A DNA stretch of 10,297 nucleotides from Cyclobacteriaceae bacterium (GTDB taxonomy: Bacteria > Bacteroidota > Bacteroidia > Cytophagales > Cyclobacteriaceae): positions 1 through 10,297 of the forward strand of contig WGED01000749.1 of the NCBI GenBank assembly GCA_015492915.1, given 5' to 3'. Both the position numbers and the translations under genes were made by a program. The notes below the pieces were generated by a model, which made no database searches, was not told where the DNA came from, and was given only the letters and a program-made list of their open reading frames with translations. Within the stretch, counting starts at the first letter, position 1. Every line of letters begins with the position of its first letter. Of this stretch, positions 5,962 to 10,297 are shown piece after piece.

Positions 5962-7425
5962 ATGAACGAACAGGATTTTGGTATAAAAGAAATTGTTGCG
6001 CACGCGAAAGAGTACGGATTTGTATATCCCTCCAGTGAAATATATGACGGACTGCAGGCAGTGTACGACTACGGTCCCTACGGCGCTGAGCTTAAAAGGA
6101 ATTTGAAAGACCTTTGGTGGCGGGCTATGGTGCAGCTCAACGAGAATGTCGTCGGTCTTGATGCCGCTATTTTTATGCACCCGCTTACCTGGAAGGCTTC
6201 AGGGCATGTTGACAGCTTCAACGATCCGATGATCGACAACAAAGACTCAAAAAAGCGCTATCGTGCCGATGTGCTCCTCGAGGACAAGGCAGCCGAGCTG
6301 GCCATGGCAGGCAAGCAGGATGAAGCGGATGCTTTATTAAAGAAAATGGGTCAGTTGTTAGAAGCAGAAGACCTGGACGGCGTCCGGCAACTTATCATCG
6401 ACTCGGGCATTGTTTGCCCTGTTTCCGGAACAGCCAACTGGACAGAAGTGCGCCAGTTCAACCTCATGTTCTCAACACAGATCGGTTCGGTAGCAGATGA
6501 TGCCTCCAACATCTTCCTCCGGCCGGAGACGGCACAGGGTATATTCGTCAACTTCCTCAACGTACAGAAAACGGCGAGGATGAAGATACCCTTCGGCATA
6601 GCCCAGATCGGCAAAGCCTTTCGCAACGAAATCGTGGCACGGCAGTTCATCTTCAGGATGCGCGAATTTGAGCAGATGGAGATGCAATTTTTCATCAGGC
6701 CCGGTGAAGAGATGCAATGGTATGAGCACTGGAAAGAAATAAGGCTGAAATGGCACAAGGCGCTGGGCGTCCCTCACGATGACCTTCGCTTCCACGATCA
6801 CGACAAGCTGGCGCATTATGCCAATGCCGCCGTGGACATCGAATATAAATTCCCGTTCGGTTTCAAAGAAGTGGAGGGTATTCACTCCCGCACGGATTTT
6901 GATCTCGGCAATCACCAGTTGCTGTCGAAAAAGAAGATGCAATACTTTGATCCTCAGATCAATAAGAACTATGTGCCCTATGTCATTGAGACATCGGCGG
7001 GGGCAGATCGCCTGTTTTTCATGCTATTGTGCAACGGCTTCAAACAGGAGACGGTAGGCGAAGGTGAAAGGCAGAAACAGCGCACTTATCTGAAGTTTCA
7101 TCCGACACTGGCGCCTGTAAAGGCAGCCATCCTGCCACTCGTGAAAAAGGACGGCCTCCCGGAGATCGGCAGGAAAATATTTGAAGACCTGAAATATGAC
7201 TTTAATCTCATTTATGAGGAGGCGCAATCGATCGGCAAGCGATACACACGGCAGGATCTCATCGGCACACCTTTCTGTATCGCCATCGATCATCAGACAA
7301 AGGAAGATGAGACCGTGACGATTCGTCACCGCGATACGATGGAGCAGGAAAGGGTCAAAATCCATGACCTCAAGAAAGTGATTGAAAAAGAGGTGTCGAT
7401 CAAAAATATTTTCAGTGAGCTGTAA
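5962..7425 (+). CDS. glyQS: Glycine--tRNA ligase, single-chain alpha2 type
   Basis: A class II aminoacyl-tRNA synthetase that charges tRNA-Gly with glycine in the cytoplasm. At 487 residues it is full length for the single-chain bacterial form. The N-terminus (MNEQDFGIKEIVAHAKEYGFVYPSSEIYDG, with YDYGPYG at 35-41) is typical of the family. Catalytic landmarks are LRPETAQGIF (186-195), motif 2 FRNEI with R-EFEQMEMQFF (220-244), and motif 3 VIETSAGADRLF (341-352). The anticodon-binding domain starts at about 377 (LKFHPTLAPVKAAILPL) and runs to the end. An in-frame ATG at 5872 would add 30 residues, but the -7 box falls inside that extension and the added residues are unlike the family, so 5962 is chosen. 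No T-box or other riboswitch is visible in the short leader. Confidence 0.97.
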   Translation: MNEQDFGIKEIVAHAKEYGFVYPSSEIYDGLQAVYDYGPYGAELKRNLKDLWWRAMVQLNENVVGLDAAIFMHPLTWKASGHVDSFNDPMIDNKDSKKRYRADVLLEDKAAELAMAGKQDEADALLKKMGQLLEAEDLDGVRQLIIDSGIVCPVSGTANWTEVRQFNLMFSTQIGSVADDASNIFLRPETAQGIFVNFLNVQKTARMKIPFGIAQIGKAFRNEIVARQFIFRMREFEQMEMQFFIRPGEEMQWYEHWKEIRLKWHKALGVPHDDLRFHDHDKLAHYANAAVDIEYKFPFGFKEVEGIHSRTDFDLGNHQLLSKKKMQYFDPQINKNYVPYVIETSAGADRLFFMLLCNGFKQETVGEGERQKQRTYLKFHPTLAPVKAAILPLVKKDGLPEIGRKIFEDLKYDFNLIYEEAQSIGKRYTRQDLIGTPFCIAIDHQTKEDETVTIRHRDTMEQERVKIHDLKKVIEKEVSIKNIFSEL

Positions 7426-7471
7426 ATAATCGTCATATTCCCATGGCGCTGTAGTTCCGGTCCGTGAACTT

Positions 7472-7491
7472 AAAGCCGTTTTTACGGTTTT
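7472..7491 (+). terminator. Weak hairpin between glyQS and der
   Basis: AAAGCCGT (7472-7479), TTTT loop, ACGGTTTT (7484-7491) form an 8 bp stem with one G-T wobble, ending in T residues. It lies 46 bp after the synthetase stop and 20 bp before the Der ATG. It could be a weak terminator or a structure in the der leader. Confidence 0.3.
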
Positions 7492-7511
7492 ATCATAAAA
7501 TCTTTAATGAT

Positions 7512-8825
7512 ATGGCAAATATTGTCGCAATTGTAGGCAGGCCCAATGTAGGCAAATCCACCCTGTTCAACAGGCTGGTGGAACGTCGTGAAGCCATCAT
7601 GGACGATGAGAGCGGTGTGACACGCGACAGGCACTATGGTTATGCCGAATGGAATGGCAAGGGTTTCGCCGTGATCGACACAGGGGGTTACGTGCACGGC
7701 TCCGATGATGTATTCGAAGCGGCCATCCGCAAACAGGTAGAACAAGCGCTGGAAGAGGCATCCGTCATTATTTTTATGACCGACAGCAAAGACGGCCTGA
7801 CAGACCTCGACAAGGAATTTGCCAATGTAGTGAGAAAGGTAAACAAGCCTGTAGTGGTGGCAGCCAACAAGACCGACTCACCTGCCAAAAGTCATGAAGC
7901 GGTTGAGTTTTATGAACTGGGACTCGGTGACGGAGAAATTTATCCGATCAGTTCGGCGAATGGTTCCGGGACAGGTGATATGCTCGACGAAGTGGTGAAT
8001 CATTTTCAGGAAGATATGGAAGAGGATCCCGAAGCCGGTCTTCCGAAGATCGCCATCATGGGCCGGCCCAATGTGGGCAAGTCTTCATTTGTCAATGTGC
8101 TGACCGGTGAAGAGCGCAGCATCGTGACCGATGTAGCCGGCACCACACGCGATGCCGTGAATACACGTTATAAGCTATTTGGCAAGGATTTTTTGCTCAT
8201 AGATACAGCGGGAGTGCGGAAAAAGTCGAAAGTAAAAGAGGATATCGAATTCTATTCTGTGATGCGGTCCATCCGGGCATTGCAAAACAGCGACGTGTGT
8301 ATTGTGATGGTTGATGCACAACAGGGTGTCGAATCACAGGATATCAACCTGATTAACCTGGCCGTACGTTACCGCAAAGGCGTGGTGCTGATGGTGAATA
8401 AATGGGACCTTGTGGAAAAAGACACATCGACGGCCGAAAAATTTCGCAGGCAGATAGCCGAAAAACTGGGGACCATGGATTTTATTCCCATTGTTTTTAC
8501 GTCGGTCGTTAATAAGCAACGGGTGTTCAGAGTGATCGAGACAGCCATGAAAGCATATGAAAACCGGATAAAAAAAATTCCAACATCTGAGCTCAACGAT
8601 GTACTGCTCAAAGAGATTGATCGAAATAAGCCACCTGCCCATCGCGGCAAGTATATTAAGATAAAGTACATCACACAATTGCCTACCAGAACTCCCGTGT
8701 TTGCTTTTTTCTGTAATCATCCAAAATATATTAAAAGTCCATACGCGAGATTTCTTGAAAACAAGATCAGGGAGCACTTTGATTTTGCAGGCGTACCGCT
8801 AAAATTGGTCTTCAGAGAAAAATAA
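7512..8825 (+). CDS. der: Ribosome-assembly GTPase Der (EngA)
   Basis: An essential cytoplasmic GTPase with two tandem G domains that acts in maturation of the 50S ribosomal subunit. At 437 residues it has the usual family length. G domain 1 has GRPNVGKS (9-16), DTGG (56-59), NKTD (119-122) and SSAN (147-150). G domain 2 has GRPNVGKS (184-191), DTAG (231-234) and NKWD (296-299). A KH-like domain follows at about 354-437, with the typical PPAHRGKYIKIKYITQ segment. The start MANIVAIVGRPNVGKS is chosen because the first strand and the P-loop begin immediately; an in-frame ATG at 7464 adds 16 residues without family character. The second G5 position reads TSVV (330-333) rather than the usual SA, a mild deviation. 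The next gene starts 2 bp after its stop, so the two are likely co-transcribed. Confidence 0.98.
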   Translation: MANIVAIVGRPNVGKSTLFNRLVERREAIMDDESGVTRDRHYGYAEWNGKGFAVIDTGGYVHGSDDVFEAAIRKQVEQALEEASVIIFMTDSKDGLTDLDKEFANVVRKVNKPVVVAANKTDSPAKSHEAVEFYELGLGDGEIYPISSANGSGTGDMLDEVVNHFQEDMEEDPEAGLPKIAIMGRPNVGKSSFVNVLTGEERSIVTDVAGTTRDAVNTRYKLFGKDFLLIDTAGVRKKSKVKEDIEFYSVMRSIRALQNSDVCIVMVDAQQGVESQDINLINLAVRYRKGVVLMVNKWDLVEKDTSTAEKFRRQIAEKLGTMDFIPIVFTSVVNKQRVFRVIETAMKAYENRIKKIPTSELNDVLLKEIDRNKPPAHRGKYIKIKYITQLPTRTPVFAFFCNHPKYIKSPYARFLENKIREHFDFAGVPLKLVFREK

Positions 8826-8827
8826 AA

Positions 8828-9472
8828 GTGGACAAGGCAAAACAACAACTTTATAATATCCTGAAAAAACACGTACCGGCCAATGCGGTGCATTATTGTC
8901 TTGATCTGTGGATTGCACATCCATTTCATTTCAGGGTGACGCGGCAGCGCAGCACCAAGCTCGGCGACTACCGGCATGACCGACGCACGGGTCGCCATAC
9001 CGTCACCGTCAATGACAACCTCAATAATTACTCATTTCTCATAACATACATCCACGAGGTTGCTCACCAGCATGTACAGATGAAATATGACAGAAGGCCG
9101 CGGCCTCACGGCCATGAATGGCAAATGATTTTCCGGTCATTGATGCAGCCGATGCTCAATGATCTGGTCTTTCCGAAAGAGGTGCTGATCCCGCTTACAA
9201 AGTATATGCTCAAACCCAAAGCGTCAACCACCTCATATGCTCCCCTTTATTCGGCTTTGAGACAGTTTGATGAAATTGATGACGGAATGATAGCATTATC
9301 TTCGCTGGGCAAAGGAGATATTTTTGAATTTAACAGCCGGATGTTTGAACGCCTGCATCTGAGGCGTACCAGAGTGATGTGCAGGGAATTGGAGACTTCA
9401 AGAAAATTTCTGATCTCACAGACGGCGCTGGTCAGATTGCTCAGGGAGAATGTAGAAAAAAAGGCATCCTGA
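8828..9472 (+). CDS. SprT-like zinc metalloprotease family protein
   Basis: A 214-residue predicted cytoplasmic protein of the SprT-like zincin family. The zinc motif HEVAH is at 76-80 (catalytic Glu77), and a downstream HGHEW (94-98) is positioned to supply the third ligand, as in family members with HExxH...HG. The C-terminal part (about 143-190: SLGKGDIFEFNSRMFERLHLRRTRVMCRELETSRKFL, given here by its ends and key RRTR) resembles the small all-beta tail of Bacteroidota SprT-like proteins. It lacks the Cys4 zinc ribbon of other SprT proteins. Translation appears to begin at a GTG 2 bp after the Der stop, which suggests translational coupling. Substrate is unknown; SPRTN-type relatives digest DNA-protein crosslinks, but that role is not shown here. 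Confidence 0.85.
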   Translation: MDKAKQQLYNILKKHVPANAVHYCLDLWIAHPFHFRVTRQRSTKLGDYRHDRRTGRHTVTVNDNLNNYSFLITYIHEVAHQHVQMKYDRRPRPHGHEWQMIFRSLMQPMLNDLVFPKEVLIPLTKYMLKPKASTTSYAPLYSALRQFDEIDDGMIALSSLGKGDIFEFNSRMFERLHLRRTRVMCRELETSRKFLISQTALVRLLRENVEKKAS

Positions 9473-9537
9473 GCATGTTTTAACTCGTTTTATTATATTG
9501 AGAAATTAAAGTTATTCCATAAAATTAACGGCTGATT

Positions 9538-9978
9538 ATGATTGGATTTTTCGAATACCAATACCTCAAATACAAAAAGAACCACCTAAAAAATCTGGTG
9601 GCGATGGCGGCAGCCGATGGGCATATCCATGAAGATGAGATAAAATTCCTGTATAAGATCGGGGAGAAGTATGGCCTGAAGCCAAAGCAAATTGAAAAAA
9701 TACTTGAAAATCCGGAGCAGACGGAGCCGGAAATTCCCGCGGATCATCATCAGAAAGTCGCATTGCTCTATGATCTGGTAAGCATGATGATGGCCGACAA
9801 TGTGATTGATGACAAAGAGATGGAATTCACCAGGGAAATGTTCAACAAATTCGGATATAAGGAACTACTCATTGATGAGATGATTGATCTGTACAGGCAG
9901 GGCGTAGATGATGCGGAGATATGGGAGGAGTTTCTTGAAAAAGCCGAGCACTATCGCATGAATCTGGCGGACTGGTAA
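9538..9978 (+). CDS. TerB-like acidic helical protein
   Basis: A 146-residue acidic, all-helical protein resembling the TerB (tellurite resistance/DjlA-type) domain. Two related helix-turn segments are visible, AAADGHIHEDEI (24-35) and MMADNVIDDKEM (84-95), each with the acidic residues after a short ADG/ADN turn that mark TerB domains. There is no signal peptide or membrane segment. It follows the SprT-like gene by 65 bp on the same strand, without an obvious terminator between them. No other ter genes are nearby, so tellurite resistance should not be assumed. The ATG at 9538 directly precedes the first helix. Confidence 0.75.
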   Translation: MIGFFEYQYLKYKKNHLKNLVAMAAADGHIHEDEIKFLYKIGEKYGLKPKQIEKILENPEQTEPEIPADHHQKVALLYDLVSMMMADNVIDDKEMEFTREMFNKFGYKELLIDEMIDLYRQGVDDAEIWEEFLEKAEHYRMNLADW

Positions 9979-10184
9979 AAATCTATGGCTTTTCATTCAA
10001 TACCATCTGAATTTAGTACCCGGCAATAGGCAACATCTTTGTGCTGTCTTCGAAAATTTTAAGATTTTGACATTAACCATTTTTATAACCCAAAATTCTC
10101 ACCAGGATTTCGTTATGAGAGGTTAAAGTACAACTTGTCCCGCCAGGGCGGGAAGAAAATCAGCACGTTTGATGAGGAGGCATA

Positions 10185-10283
10185 ATGCACTTTTATGGCG
10201 ACGAGTCAAACGTGAACGAAGTGCCTGATTTTGCCCGCCCGCCACCGCGAATGTTTGCGCTCAGCAGGCGGGAAGTAATTTAA
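10185..10283 (+). other. Possible 32-codon mini-ORF inside the repeat element
   Basis: AGGAGG at 10175-10180 lies 4 nt before an ATG at 10185, which opens a 32-codon frame beginning MHFYGDESNV and ending in TAA at 10283. The second half of the frame is encoded by the 46 nt insert. In copy 1 the matching ATG (5076) is frameshifted by loss of one T and stops after nine codons. The peptide is therefore not conserved between copies. It may be a chance frame, but the ribosome-binding site is the strongest in the window. Confidence 0.2.
10234..10272. repeat. GC-rich palindromic insert in repeat copy 2
   Basis: CCCGCC (10234-10239, and again at 10238-10243) pairs with GGCGGG (10267-10272), with an inner CGCGAA/TTTGCG stem between. 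The arms resemble the CCCGCCAGGGCGGG hairpin found earlier in both copies, and both are followed by GAAG. This suggests a small REP-like module that has been gained here or lost from copy 1. Confidence 0.5.
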
Positions 10284-10297
10284 GCTCGGAATAGAAA

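Larger units (their letters stand above)
10087..10297 (+). mobile_element. Second copy of the inverted-repeat element, truncated by window end
   Basis: The copy starts with AACCCAAAATTCTC, as copy 1 does at 4978. Over its first 146 bases (10087-10232) I count 8 substitutions and one single-base indel against copy 1. After CTGATTTT (10225-10232) it carries 46 nt (10233-10278) where copy 1 has only AAAGCAG. It then realigns at TTTAAGCTCGG and continues to the window end, about 25 bp short of the expected right terminus. Left bulged stem, CCCGCC/GGCGGG hairpin, CACGTTTGA/TCAAACGTG stem (10164-10172 with 10206-10214), flanking AAAATCAG/CTGATTTT arms and AGGAGG are all conserved. The 108 bp before it (9979-10086) holds nothing I can identify. 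Confidence 0.75.

Noticed and set aside
7464..7511. Upstream ATG extension of Der
   Set aside because: It overlaps the hairpin at 7472-7491 and adds 16 residues before the canonical MANIVAIVGRPNVGKS start.
9498..9527. Promoter for the TerB-like gene (TTG, 19 bp, TAAAATTA)
   Set aside because: The spacing is right but the -7 box departs from TAnnTTTG at two positions in an AT-rich stretch; too weak to annotate.
9538..9978. Tellurite resistance operon
   Set aside because: Only a TerB-like domain is present; no other ter genes are in the window.
4978..10297. Genomic island bounded by att-like direct repeats
   Set aside because: No integrase or tRNA gene is seen, and the intervening genes are housekeeping ones; the repeats have their own inverted termini.

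Overview
The window looks like a chromosomal segment of a Bacteroidota bacterium. Four things point there. Two start regions carry the Bacteroidota-type -7 box TAnnTTTG, at 5212-5219 and 5933-5940. Real gene starts lack a strong Shine-Dalgarno sequence. The single-chain glycyl-tRNA synthetase, the DUF547 lipoprotein and the SprT-like protein resemble Bacteroidota members of their families. The genes that flank the synthetase are also ordinary for that group. I cannot assign a genus.

Left part (1-4766) is an ion and stress block. A CPA2 (Kef-type) monovalent cation:proton antiporter with a C-terminal RCK/TrkA module enters from the left edge on the + strand. It converges on, and overlaps, a three-gene minus-strand operon read from right to left: a tandem universal stress protein, a second CPA2 antiporter without an RCK module, and a DUF547 lipoprotein. 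Spacings are 6 bp and a 14 bp overlap, so the three are almost certainly co-transcribed. The two antiporters and the stress protein suggest pH, K+ or Na+ homeostasis at the inner membrane. The DUF547 protein is predicted to be a lipoprotein of unknown function.

Middle (4767-5283) is a 517 bp region without a conventional gene. Next to the stress-protein gene it holds repeated GATTTTTCATGAA motifs and two perfect inverted repeats. Then comes a 192 bp element (4978-5169) bounded by perfect 18 bp inverted repeats and packed with hairpins. After that lies a Bacteroidota-type promoter for a small exported, probable outer-membrane beta-barrel protein.

Right part (5284-9978) is all on the + strand: the beta-barrel protein, glycyl-tRNA synthetase with its own promoter, the ribosome-assembly GTPase Der, a SprT-like zinc metalloprotease starting 2 bp after Der, and a TerB-like small acidic protein. 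These are mainly housekeeping genes.

Right edge (10087-10297) carries a second copy of the element, in the same orientation, about 94% identical over its first 146 bases (8 substitutions and one indel by hand count). It has an extra 46 nt GC-rich palindromic insert and is cut by the window end. This element is the most interesting item. It has terminal inverted repeats, conserved internal stems whose differences between copies are partly wobble-compatible, and an AGGAGG-ATG pair in a hairpin loop. No other start in the window has such a ribosome-binding site.
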